Source of the DNA: Pontivivens sp032464575
GTDB taxonomy: Bacteria > Pseudomonadota > Alphaproteobacteria > Rhodobacterales > Rhodobacteraceae
DNA length: 64,000 nucleotides
Direction: 5' to 3'
Assembly (NCBI GenBank): GCA_032464575.1
Contig: JAWDKM010000004.1
Coordinates: forward strand, 1 to 64,000
In this document: positions 24,885 to 32,862 of the stretch, one piece after another
Layout: every line of letters starts with the position of its first letter
Position numbering within the stretch: the stretch's first letter is position 1
Notes under the pieces: model-generated
Database searches by the model: none
Told to the model about the DNA's origin: nothing
Seen by the model: only the letters and a program-made list of their open reading frames with translations
Made by a program: the position numbers and the translations under genes

Positions 24885-25841
24885 ATGCGCTACATCCTTC
24901 CCCTGCTGCTCGCCGCCTCCCCGGCCCTCGCCGACGAGATCTGGGTGACGAACGAGAAGGACGACACCATCAGCGTCATCGATGTGGAGACGCAGGAGGT
25001 CGTGCGCACGATCGAGACCGGTGAGCGCCCCCGCGGCATCACCTTCGCCCACGACTATTCGGTGGTCTACATCTGCGCCTCCGACAGTGACGCGGTGCAG
25101 GTGATGGACCCCGAGACCGGCGAGATCCTGCACGACCTGCCCTCTGGCGAGGATCCCGAGCAGTTCGTGCTGCATCCCAACAACCGCCACCTCTACATCG
25201 CCAACGAGGACGACGCGATCACCACCGTCGTCGATACGGAGAGCCGGACGGTGATCGCCCAGATCGATGTCGGCATCGAGCCGGAGGGCATGGCCGTGAG
25301 CCCCGACGGGGCCATCGCCATCACCACCTCCGAAACCACCAACATGGCGCACTGGATCGACACCGAGACGCAGGAGCTCTTCGCCAACACCCTCGTCGAC
25401 TCGCGTCCGCGGCACGCCGAATTCGTGAAGGACGGGACGGAGCTCTGGGTCTCGGCCGAGATCGGCGGGACGATCAGCGTCTTCGACGTCGAAAGCCAGG
25501 CCGAGCTCGCCAAGATCGAGTTCGAGGTGCAGGGCATCCACCCCGACCGCGTCCAGCCCGTGGGCTTCGAGCTGACCGAGGACGAGGCCTTCGCCTTCGT
25601 CGCCCTCGGACCCTCCAACCATGTCGCCGTGGTCAATGCCGAGACCTACGAGGTCGAGGACTACATCCTCGTCGGCCGCCGGGTCTGGCACATGGCCTTC
25701 AACGGCGACAAGTCGCTGCTCTTCACCACCAACGGCGTCTCGGGCGATGTGAGCGTCATCGATGTGGAGAACCGCGAGGCGGTGAACACGATCAAGGTCG
25801 GCCGCTTCCCGTGGGGCGCCGCCTACCGGCCCACCGAATAA
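24885..25841 (+). CDS. YVTN beta-propeller protein, PQQ-associated
   Basis: A 318-residue exported protein with signal MRYILPLLLAASPALA and about seven repeats of about 42 residues of the type ISVIDVETQEVVRTIETGERPRG. It belongs to the TIGR03866-type propeller proteins of PQQ ABC clusters. It starts 3 bp after the binding-protein stop, so they are cotranscribed. It probably acts in the periplasm as a binding or assembly factor. Confidence 0.92.
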   Translation: MRYILPLLLAASPALADEIWVTNEKDDTISVIDVETQEVVRTIETGERPRGITFAHDYSVVYICASDSDAVQVMDPETGEILHDLPSGEDPEQFVLHPNNRHLYIANEDDAITTVVDTESRTVIAQIDVGIEPEGMAVSPDGAIAITTSETTNMAHWIDTETQELFANTLVDSRPRHAEFVKDGTELWVSAEIGGTISVFDVESQAELAKIEFEVQGIHPDRVQPVGFELTEDEAFAFVALGPSNHVAVVNAETYEVEDYILVGRRVWHMAFNGDKSLLFTTNGVSGDVSVIDVENREAVNTIKVGRFPWGAAYRPTE

Positions 25842-25879
25842 CCAACGACCCAAAACAACGACCATCGGGAGGATACTTC

Positions 25880-26323
25880 ATGCTTCGCACGCTTCTCTTG
25901 GGCTGCGCACTGCTCGCCGCCATGCCGGCGCTGGCCGACGATGACGACGACAACCGCTTCGGCCTCGCGGGCCTGCTGTCGGCCGGCAACAAGGAGGATC
26001 TGCCGCCGATCACGCTGAGCGCGGGCATGCCGCTGGCCGACGCGCCGCTGGAGCTGCAATCGGGCACCTATTACGAGATCGAGATCGAGGCGGACGGAAG
26101 CCAGGAACTCGCCCTCGTCGGGCCCGAATTCTTCCGCGCCATCTGGATCGATGAGATCGTCATCGAGGGGCTGGAGATCCGCCCGCTGGGCCTCGACAGC
26201 GTGGAATTCGACGAGGCGGGCGTGATGGAGATCGGCTTCATCGCCATCAAGCCCGGCAGCTATCACCTGATGGTGCCCGGCTCGACCGGGGAGACGCAGC
26301 GGCTGGAGATCACCATCCGTTGA
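25880..26323 (+). CDS. small exported protein of the PQQ ABC cluster
   Basis: A 147-residue protein with signal MLRTLLLGCALLAAMPALA, a DDDDDN acidic start and a mostly beta mature part ending EIGFIAIKPGSYHLMVPG, a cupredoxin- or propeller-like pattern without copper ligands. I do not recognise a named family. GGGAGGA lies upstream. Its TGA overlaps the TTG start of the ATPase gene. Confidence 0.75.
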   Translation: MLRTLLLGCALLAAMPALADDDDDNRFGLAGLLSAGNKEDLPPITLSAGMPLADAPLELQSGTYYEIEIEADGSQELALVGPEFFRAIWIDEIVIEGLEIRPLGLDSVEFDEAGVMEIGFIAIKPGSYHLMVPGSTGETQRLEITIR

Positions 26324-27033
26324 CCCTGTCGGTCCAGGGCGTCGGCTTTTCCTACGGTGCGAACCGGGCGCTCGATGACGTGTCGTTCGAGGTGGCGCGC
26401 GGCGCGTTCTGCGCACTGCTGGGGCCGAACGGCGCCGGAAAGTCCACGCTCTTCGCCCTGCTCACCCGGCTCTTCACGACGGCCGAGGGACGGATCGCGG
26501 TGGCCGGGCACGACATCGCCACGGCCCCGCGCAAGGCGCTGGCGGAGATCGGCGTGGTTTTCCAGCAACCAACCCTCGACATGGACCTGAGCGTCCGGCG
26601 CAACCTCACCTACTTCGCGGCACTGCACGGCCTCTCGGGCCGCGACGCGGCCGAGCGGACCGAGGCGGCACTGGACCGTGCGGGCCTGACCGATCGCGCC
26701 GAGACGAAAGCCCGCGAACTGAGCGGCGGCCAGCGGCGGCGGGTGGAGATCGCCCGCGCCCTGATCCACCGCCCCTCGGTCCTCCTGCTCGACGAGCCCA
26801 CCGTGGGCCTTGACGCCGCCTCCCGCGCGGCGATCACCGGGCATGTGCATCGCCTCTGCGCCGAGGATGGCCTCACCGTCCTCTGGGCCACGCACCTCAC
26901 CGACGAGGTGCGCCCCGAAGACCGCCTCGTCATCCTGCACCGCGGCCGGGTGCTCGCCGACGGCATCGCGGGCGAGATCGCACCGGACAGCGTGGCCGAC
27001 ACCTTCCTCGCGCTGACCGGAGCTCCGGCATGA
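26320..27033 (+). CDS. PQQ-associated ABC transporter ATPase
   Basis: A 237-residue ATPase with GPNGAGKST Walker A (34-42), ELSGGQRRR signature, LLLDEP Walker B and WATHL switch His. It resembles the TIGR03864-type ATPase of PQQ ABC operons. It begins with a rare TTG codon that overlaps the preceding TGA; no better start is visible. It pairs with the permease gene by an ATGA overlap. Confidence 0.92.
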   Translation: MTLSVQGVGFSYGANRALDDVSFEVARGAFCALLGPNGAGKSTLFALLTRLFTTAEGRIAVAGHDIATAPRKALAEIGVVFQQPTLDMDLSVRRNLTYFAALHGLSGRDAAERTEAALDRAGLTDRAETKARELSGGQRRRVEIARALIHRPSVLLLDEPTVGLDAASRAAITGHVHRLCAEDGLTVLWATHLTDEVRPEDRLVILHRGRVLADGIAGEIAPDSVADTFLALTGAPA

Positions 27034-27818
27034 GCTGGCTCGCCGCCCTCCGGGCCATCGCGCTCCGCGAATTCCTGCGTTTCCTCCGCCAGCGCGGGCG
27101 GTTCATCGCGGCCCTCGTGCGCCCGCTCGTGTGGCTGCTGGTCTTCGCCGCCGGCTTCCGCGCCGCCCTCGGCCTCTCGATCATCCCGCCCTACAAGACC
27201 TACATCACCTACGAGACCTACATCGTGCCGGGCCTCTGCGGCATGATCCTGCTCTTCAACGGGATGCAGTCCTCGCTCAGCCTCGTCTACGACCGCGAGA
27301 TGGGGTCTATGCGGCTCATGCTCACCTCGCCCCTGCCGCGCTGGTGGCTGCTGTTCTGCAAGCTCTTGGCGGGCACCACGATCTCGATCCTGCAGGCCTA
27401 CGCCTTCCTCGCCATCGCCGCCGCCTTCGGCATCACCATGCCGTGGCCCGGCTACCTGCTGGCGCTTCCCGCCCTCCTGCTCGCCGGGCTGATGCTGGGG
27501 GCGCTGGGACTGGCGCTGTCGTCCTTCATCAAGCAGCTGGAGAACTTCGCGGGCGTGATGAACTTCGTCATCTTCCCGATGTTCTTCCTGTCGTCGGCCC
27601 TCTACCCGCTGTGGAAGATGGCCGAGAGCTCCGAGCTGCTGCGCGACATCTGCGCCGTGAACCCCTTCACCCACGCGGTCGAGCTGATCCGCTTCGCGCT
27701 CTATGCCGAGGTGAAGCCGGATGCGCTCGGCTGGACCGTGCTCGCCGCCGCCGCCTTCATGGCGCTCGCCCTCTGGGGCTACGATCCGGCCCGCGGCATG
27801 GTGCGGCGGAAGCGCTAG
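27030..27818 (+). CDS. ABC-2-type permease, PedC-like
   Basis: A 262-residue ABC-2 membrane protein with six hydrophobic segments and the family pattern YDREMGSMRLMLTSPLPRWWLL. It matches in layout PedC of phenylethanol and PQQ alcohol dehydrogenase clusters. ATGA overlap with the ATPase implies a coupled transporter. ABC-2 permeases are generally exporters, so the pair may export something needed for the periplasmic dehydrogenase rather than take up alcohol. Confidence 0.9.
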   Translation: MSWLAALRAIALREFLRFLRQRGRFIAALVRPLVWLLVFAAGFRAALGLSIIPPYKTYITYETYIVPGLCGMILLFNGMQSSLSLVYDREMGSMRLMLTSPLPRWWLLFCKLLAGTTISILQAYAFLAIAAAFGITMPWPGYLLALPALLLAGLMLGALGLALSSFIKQLENFAGVMNFVIFPMFFLSSALYPLWKMAESSELLRDICAVNPFTHAVELIRFALYAEVKPDALGWTVLAAAAFMALALWGYDPARGMVRRKR

Positions 27819-27881
27819 CACCTTCGTCGTCTGCAGGCCGCGCCGAAATCGTGCTATGTCTCGCCGAAAAGGAGAACTGTC

Positions 27882-28415
27882 ATGCTCAGAGCCGCGCTTG
27901 CCTGCCTGCTCCTCGCCACGCCCGCCCTCGCGCAGGACAATCCGGGCGGCACCCTCAATCCCGACGAGATGTCGCTGGACCGGGTGATCGACAACATTCG
28001 CAACGGCCAGACCTCGATGATGGACTGCGCGTCGGGCTACGGCATGACGAAGAGCGGCGATCACGACCCCGCGCGCGAGACGTTCCAGGCCTGCGCCGAC
28101 GCGGGCTATACCGCCTCGATGGCCTGGATGAGCTACATGGATCAGAACGGCTACGGCGGCGAATTCGACCCCGACGCCTCCGCCGAATGGAACCGCCGCG
28201 CCGCCGAGGCGGGCGATCCGCTGGGCATGTTCAACCACGGCGTCGACCTGATGCGCGGCTTCGGCACCCCGCAGGACGACGCCGCGGGCCGCGCCATGGT
28301 CGACCGCGCGGCAGACGCCGGCATCGAGTTCGCCCAGCGCCTCCGCGCCGCCGACTACGACCTCGATGTCGTCACGCCCGACGCGGACAACTGGCGCTAC
28401 GCCCCCGTCTTCTGA
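27882..28415 (+). CDS. exported Sel1-repeat-like protein
   Basis: A 177-residue protein with signal MLRAALACLLLATPALA and two to three Sel1-like helical repeats, e.g. AEWNRRAAEAGDPLGMFNHG and AMVDRAADAGIEFAQRL. Sel1 repeats mediate protein contacts. AAAAGGAGAA lies before the ATG. It follows the permease by 63 bp and is probably in the same operon, as a periplasmic accessory. Confidence 0.85.
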   Translation: MLRAALACLLLATPALAQDNPGGTLNPDEMSLDRVIDNIRNGQTSMMDCASGYGMTKSGDHDPARETFQACADAGYTASMAWMSYMDQNGYGGEFDPDASAEWNRRAAEAGDPLGMFNHGVDLMRGFGTPQDDAAGRAMVDRAADAGIEFAQRLRAADYDLDVVTPDADNWRYAPVF

Positions 28416-28481
28416 TCCCGGCTTCTGATCCCGGCTTTCGAGTTCGCCCAAATACTCACGACACCGCCGGTGGCCATGTGC

Positions 28482-28515
28482 GCCTCCGGCGGGCGTATTG
28501 GCCGGAAAGATGAAA
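28482..28515. repeat. short intergenic motif CCTCCGGCGGG, second copy
   Basis: Starts GCCTCCGGCGGGCGTATT and ends AAAGATGAAA; the first 18 bases are identical to the copy at 5311-5344. It lies between the convergent Sel1 gene and ABC ATPase gene. Confidence 0.55.
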
Positions 28516-28518
28516 GCG

Positions 28519-29133
28519 TCAGGCGAGGGTCGCCGGGCGGCCCGAGAGGGTGAGGATGCGGGTCGCCAGCCGCTCCGCCTCCGCTGCCACGTGCGTGACC
28601 AGGAGCGTGCCGAGGTGGCGACGCGCGCGCAGCTCCTCGAAGAGCCCCATCATCTCGTCCGCGAGCCGTGCGTCGAGGGAGACGAAGGGCTCGTCCATCA
28701 GCATCAGGTCGGGCTCGGAGGCGAAGGCGCGGGCCAGCGCCAGCCGCCGCTGCTGGCCGAGGGAGAGCTGGTCGGGGAACCGGTCGCCCAGACCGTCGAG
28801 CCCCACCTCCGCCAGCGCCGCGTCGGCGCGTGCCGCATCGATCCCGTCGGCCAACCGCAGGTTGTCGCGGGCCGAACGCCAGCGCAGCAGGGTCGGCTCC
28901 TGAAAGACCATGGCGATGCGCCCCGGCACCTCCCGCCGCCCGTCGAAGCCGGGCTCCAGCCCCGCCACGATCCGCAGCAGCGTCGACTTGCCGATGCCCG
29001 AGGGGCCGGTGATCGCCACCGTCTCCCCCCGCTCCACCGTCAGGTCGAGCGGCCCCAGCACGGCCTCGGCCCCGTAGGCCATGCCCCGCAGCTGCAGGGC
29101 GAGGACCGGGCCGGGGCCGCCTGTGTCGAACAC
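28519..29133 (-). CDS. ABC ATPase, SsuB/TauB-like
   Basis: A short 204-residue nitrate/sulfonate-type ATPase: GPSGIGKST Walker A (about 43-51), LSLGQQRRLALARA signature, LMLMDEP Walker B and LVTHV switch. It begins with GTG (29133), 2 bp after the binding-protein stop. Its partner permease is absent: the gene pair has only a binding protein and this ATPase. Confidence 0.88.
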   Translation of the reverse strand: MFDTGGPGPVLALQLRGMAYGAEAVLGPLDLTVERGETVAITGPSGIGKSTLLRIVAGLEPGFDGRREVPGRIAMVFQEPTLLRWRSARDNLRLADGIDAARADAALAEVGLDGLGDRFPDQLSLGQQRRLALARAFASEPDLMLMDEPFVSLDARLADEMMGLFEELRARRHLGTLLVTHVAAEAERLATRILTLSGRPATLA

Positions 29134-29135
29134 GC

Positions 29136-30101
29136 TCAGAGGCCGGGCTGCACGAAGAGGCCGTCGGGCAGCTCGGTCGTGGTGCCCATCAGCTCCTCGC
29201 CGCCGAGCTCCGCCATCAGGCGCAGCATGCGGTCGGCGGCGGCCTCGTCCACGGGACCAGGGGCCGGGATGCCGGCGCGGAAGCCCGCCTTCAGGGCCTC
29301 GAACTGCGCCTCGTCATTGGCGCGCATCCGCTCGCGCAGCGGCTCCCACGCCGCATCGTCGCTTGCCAGCAGATCCTTCGCGGCGCGGGAGGCGGCGGCG
29401 AGGCCCGCGACGAGCTCCGGGTTCTCCTCCAGCATCTCGCCCCGCACCACGTAGCCGAGGAGCGGCGTATCCGGATCGAGGCCCAGCGCCTCTGCCGCCT
29501 CGGCGGTCGAGATGAGCTGGCGCATCCCGCCCGCCTCCATCTTCGCCATGAAGTGCCAGAAGTTGACCGCGCCACCCAGCTCGCCCTGCATCGCGGTCTG
29601 GAAGATCAGGGGCGGCGCGCCGAAGACCTGCTCGGTCTCGGCCACGAGGTCCATCCCGTGCTCCTGCTGGGCATAGGCGCGCAGGATCAGCCAGCTCTTG
29701 TCGAGCGGCCCGCCCGCGATGCCCACGGTCTGCCCGGCGAGATCGGCGAGGCTCTCGACGCCGCTGTCCGCCGGTACCATCACCCCACCCACCGCGCGGG
29801 AATAGGGGATGAAGACGTAGTCGCGGCCCGCCGCGCGCTGCCGCGCGACCCACAGCCAATCGGAGACGATGACGTCGGTCTCGCCACCCTGGAAGGCGAC
29901 CTGGGCCGCGGCACTGCCGCCCACGCCCTGCACCTGCAGGTCGAAACCGTTGGCGGTGTCGAAGCCCTCGCGCTCGATCGTATCGAGCTCCCAGTTCACC
30001 GTGCCGTATTCGAGCACCGCGGCACGGAGCACCGGCTGTTCCTCCGCCGCGACGGGTGTCGCGAGCAGGGATGCGAAGATCGCGGCCTTCACGAATTTCA
30101 T
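29136..30101 (-). CDS. NMT1/SsuA-type ABC substrate-binding protein
   Basis: A 321-residue periplasmic protein with signal MKFVKAAIFASLLATPVAA and a type 2 periplasmic binding fold (VQGVGGSAAAQVAFQGGETDVIVSD). It resembles nitrate/sulfonate/taurine or thiamine-precursor binding proteins. It overlaps nothing, with the ATPase 2 bp downstream, and no permease is visible within the window's locus. The nearby PQQ alcohol dehydrogenase suggests a role linked to that system. Confidence 0.88.
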   Translation of the reverse strand: MKFVKAAIFASLLATPVAAEEQPVLRAAVLEYGTVNWELDTIEREGFDTANGFDLQVQGVGGSAAAQVAFQGGETDVIVSDWLWVARQRAAGRDYVFIPYSRAVGGVMVPADSGVESLADLAGQTVGIAGGPLDKSWLILRAYAQQEHGMDLVAETEQVFGAPPLIFQTAMQGELGGAVNFWHFMAKMEAGGMRQLISTAEAAEALGLDPDTPLLGYVVRGEMLEENPELVAGLAAASRAAKDLLASDDAAWEPLRERMRANDEAQFEALKAGFRAGIPAPGPVDEAAADRMLRLMAELGGEELMGTTTELPDGLFVQPGL

Positions 30102-30339
30102 TGGATCGGTCCTCCCCAAAGTTTTCCTTGAGAGTAGCGATCGTCCACGGAAGCTGAATACGACCAAAGGCGAGCGCCTGTTCGATGCGCGGGACCGACG
30201 GCCCATGGTCGGCGGGTTCGGCCGCGCGCAGGTCCCAATCGCGGATCGACCGCATCTCCTACGCGGGCAGCAGCACGGCGGGGGGCGCAGGCCGACCTCG
30301 TGTAGCGTGCCGGCGAGACTGTCGCCCTCGGGCGCCGTT
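30102..30339. other. gene-free stretch upstream of the binding-protein gene
   Basis: Several short overlapping frames on both strands but none with a ribosome binding site or family resemblance. It probably carries the promoter of the minus-strand binding-protein/ATPase pair. I see no clear -35/-10. Confidence 0.5.
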
Positions 30340-30701
30340 TTATGTTATGTGCCGATTCCGTACTCCCCGCCCCTTGGAGACGAAGAGCAGATCGTATTCG
30401 AGCTCCGTCAGCTTCGCGCCGAGGTCCTGCGCCTTGGCGCAAGGGGGTCCTCCAGGTGACAGAGCTGCCGCGCCCCGCGCGTGTTACATCGGAAGGACCG
30501 CATCGAGGGGACGTGGTCCGAGAAATCGACGCTGCCGAAGGGAAGCTCACAGCCGTCCCGCTCGAACCGGATCCGCCCGATCCGGAGCCGTTCGCCCTGA
30601 CCGTCGACCAAGACGATCTCGCGCGCGCCGCCCAACGGTCCGGCCTCCGTCACCGGCAGTACGGGTGACGGGGCGAGGATGAAGTTCATCTCCGAATTCA
30701 T
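30340..30701 (-). pseudogene. frameshifted small gene of unknown function
   Basis: The minus-strand frame starting at 30701 or 30689 (MNFILAPSPVLP) reads plausibly (GAREIVLVDGQGERLRIG) to about 30448, then ends in RRRTSARS. Adding one C at the five-C run (GGGGG at 30443-30447 on the plus strand) restores a frame that continues AKAQDLGAKLTELEYDLLFV and stops at 30340. So it is either a pseudogene or a homopolymer sequencing error. The complete product would be about 120 residues; I do not recognise a family. It is divergent from the PQQ alcohol dehydrogenase. Confidence 0.5.
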
Positions 30702-30720
30702 TGTAATATAATGATTTTAT
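30701..30720. promoter_or_regulatory. AT-rich promoter region of the PQQ alcohol dehydrogenase
   Basis: TTGTAATATAATGATTTTAT stands out in this GC-rich DNA and contains a perfect TATAAT (30707-30712) in the direction of the dehydrogenase gene. It lies 164 bp before that start codon, implying a long leader. No good -35 is visible. Confidence 0.4.
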
Positions 30721-30875
30721 ACCAGCCTGCGCCTTGCCGCAAAGAGATACGTCTTCCCCTACGACCAATGGCCAATTCCGCGCTCAGGGGGGCCACGGGA
30801 TACTCCGATCAGCCGAAAACACCGCGCGATCCGCGATTCGGCCAACGACAAGAGAACGCAAACGGGAGGAATGAC

Positions 30876-32654
30876 ATGAACAGGTTCGCATCCATTGCGG
30901 CGACGTTGGCCGCGACGACGGCGATGCTCGCCGTCGCCGCACATGCGCAGGTGACCGAGGAGGATCTGGCCAACGACCAGGACATCACGACGCAGGTCGT
31001 GACGAACGGCATGGGCCGGCACCTCCAGCGTTACAGCCCGCTCGACACGCTCAACCGCGACAACGTGGCGAACCTGGTTCCGGCCTGGGCCTTTTCGCTG
31101 GGCGGGGAGAAGCAGCGCGGGCAGGAAACCCAGCCGCTGGTCTATGACGGCATCATGTACATCACCGGCTCCTACAGCCGCCTCTATGCGATCGACGTGG
31201 AGACGGGCGAGGAGATCTGGCAGTACGACGCCCGCCTGCCCGAGGGCATCCTGCCCTGCTGCGACGTGGTCAACCGCGGGGCGGCGATCTACGGCGACAA
31301 GATCATCTTCGGCACGCTGGACGCGACCATCGTCGCACTCGACTACAAGACCGGCGACGTGATCTGGCGCGACCGGATCGCGGATTACCGCGCGGGCTAT
31401 TCCTACACCGCGGCCCCGCTGATCGTGGACGGCCTCGTGATCACCGGCAATTCGGGCGGCGAGTTCGGGATCGTGGGCGAGGTCCAGGCCCGCAACGTGG
31501 AGAACGGCGACCTTGTCTGGACCCGCCCCGTGATCGAGGGGCACATGGGCACCCTCAACGGGGAGGAGAGCACCATGACCGGCGAGCTCAATGCGAGCTG
31601 GCCCGGCGACATGTGGCAGACCGGCGGCGGCGCGACCTGGCTCGGCGGCTCCTATGACGCGGACACCGACACGCTGGTCTTCGGCACCGGCAACCCCGCA
31701 CCCTGGAACTCCTGGCTGCGCGCCGGCGGGACCGAGAGCGACGACCTGATGGGCGACGCGCTCTACGCGGCCTCCCGCCTCGGCATCGACCCGGCGACGG
31801 GCGAGATCAAGTGGCACTTCCAGACCACCCCGCGCGAGGGCTGGGACTATGACGGCGTGAACGAGGTCATCCCGTTCGTGGATGCGGAAGGAAACCAGCG
31901 CTACGCCACCGCCGACCGTAACGGCTTCTTCTATGTGCTGAATCGCGAGGATGGGGCCTTCGTCGACGCCTGGCCCTTCGTGAAGGACATCTCCTGGGCG
32001 GAAGGGATCGACGAGAACGGACGCCCGATCTTCGTCGAGGAGAACCGGCCCGGCGATCCCGCCGAGGCGGCCGACGGCGCGCGCGGCGAGACGATCTTCG
32101 CCTCGCCCTCCTTCCTCGGCGGCAAGAACTGGATGCCGATGGCCTACTCCCCGCGCACCGGCTACTTCTACGTGCCGTCCAACGAGTGGGGCATGGACAT
32201 CTGGAACGAGCCGGTGACCTACCGCCGCGGCGCGGCCTATCTCGGCTCCGGCTTCACGATCAAGCCGAACTACGAGGATCATATCGGCTCGCTGAAGGCC
32301 ATCGACCCGCTGACCGGCGAGTGGGTGTGGGAGGTGCAGAACGGCGCCCCGCTCTGGGGTGGCGTGATGACCACCGCGGGCGGCCTCGTCTTCACCGGCA
32401 CGCCCGAGGGGCACCTCGTCGCCTATGACGACGAGACCGGTGAGGAGCTGTGGTCCTTCCAAACCGGCTCGGGCATCGTCGGCCAGCCCATCACGTGGGA
32501 GCAGAACGGGACGCAATACGTCTCCGTCATCTCCGGCTGGGGCGGCGCGGTGCCGCTCTGGGGCGGCGAGGTCGCGGCAACGGTGAACTACCTGAACCAG
32601 GGCGGCCTGCTCTGGACCTTCCGCCTGCCGGAAGAGCTCGCCGCGAGCGAGTAG
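30876..32654 (+). CDS. PQQ-dependent alcohol dehydrogenase, PedH/ExaA-like, lanthanide-type
   Basis: A 592-residue periplasmic quinoprotein with signal peptide ending AVAAHA and an eight-bladed propeller. The vicinal disulfide pair Cys128-Cys129 (GILPCCDVVNRG) and the metal-site residues Glu196 (GGEFG) and Asn273 (GNPAPW) are present. The catalytic Asp324 is followed two residues later by Asp326 (WDYDGVNE), the extra carboxylate that marks lanthanide-dependent enzymes such as XoxF and PedH. Overall wording (RYSPLDTLNRDNV; GFTIKP) is PedH/ExaA-like, so it probably oxidises ethanol and other primary alcohols. The ATG at 30876 has GGGAGGA upstream. The cytochrome at 22873 is its likely electron acceptor. 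Confidence 0.95.
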   Translation: MNRFASIAATLAATTAMLAVAAHAQVTEEDLANDQDITTQVVTNGMGRHLQRYSPLDTLNRDNVANLVPAWAFSLGGEKQRGQETQPLVYDGIMYITGSYSRLYAIDVETGEEIWQYDARLPEGILPCCDVVNRGAAIYGDKIIFGTLDATIVALDYKTGDVIWRDRIADYRAGYSYTAAPLIVDGLVITGNSGGEFGIVGEVQARNVENGDLVWTRPVIEGHMGTLNGEESTMTGELNASWPGDMWQTGGGATWLGGSYDADTDTLVFGTGNPAPWNSWLRAGGTESDDLMGDALYAASRLGIDPATGEIKWHFQTTPREGWDYDGVNEVIPFVDAEGNQRYATADRNGFFYVLNREDGAFVDAWPFVKDISWAEGIDENGRPIFVEENRPGDPAEAADGARGETIFASPSFLGGKNWMPMAYSPRTGYFYVPSNEWGMDIWNEPVTYRRGAAYLGSGFTIKPNYEDHIGSLKAIDPLTGEWVWEVQNGAPLWGGVMTTAGGLVFTGTPEGHLVAYDDETGEELWSFQTGSGIVGQPITWEQNGTQYVSVISGWGGAVPLWGGEVAATVNYLNQGGLLWTFRLPEELAASE

Positions 32655-32677
32655 GACGATCTCCCTGTCAGACTGGT

Positions 32678-32705
32678 GCGGCGCTCCTCGGGGCGCCGCT
32701 TTTTT
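32678..32705 (+). terminator. Rho-independent terminator of the PQQ dehydrogenase gene
   Basis: GCGGCGC pairs with GCGCCGC around an 8-base loop and is followed by six T residues, 23 bp after the stop codon. This is the best terminator in the window. Confidence 0.9.
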
Positions 32706-32759
32706 GTTGCGGATTGCCGAGGGCGCCGCCGCCGGGCGGGAGAGTACTTCTAAGTGTCA

Positions 32760-32837
32760 ACACCCCGGACCTGATCCGGGGTCTTTCGCTGGATGGCGCT
32801 TCGTTCTGAAAGGTCCCGGCGCTGCGGCCGGGACGGT
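32760..32837. repeat. palindromic element, CCCCGGAC-type
   Basis: It begins ACACCCCGG and ends CCGGGACGGT, with the CCCCGGACCTGATCCGGGG hairpin and a GTCCCGGCGCTGCGGCCGGGAC hairpin identical to those at 4244 and 4374. Confidence 0.8.
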
Positions 32838-32862
32838 TTCGGGGGCGGGTGCGGGTCACCGC

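Noticed and set aside
23514..25865. Long minus-strand frame (783 codons) opposite the PQQ-associated genes
   Set aside because: Antisense shadow with low-complexity Val/Asp/His composition; the opposite strand holds clear exported proteins.
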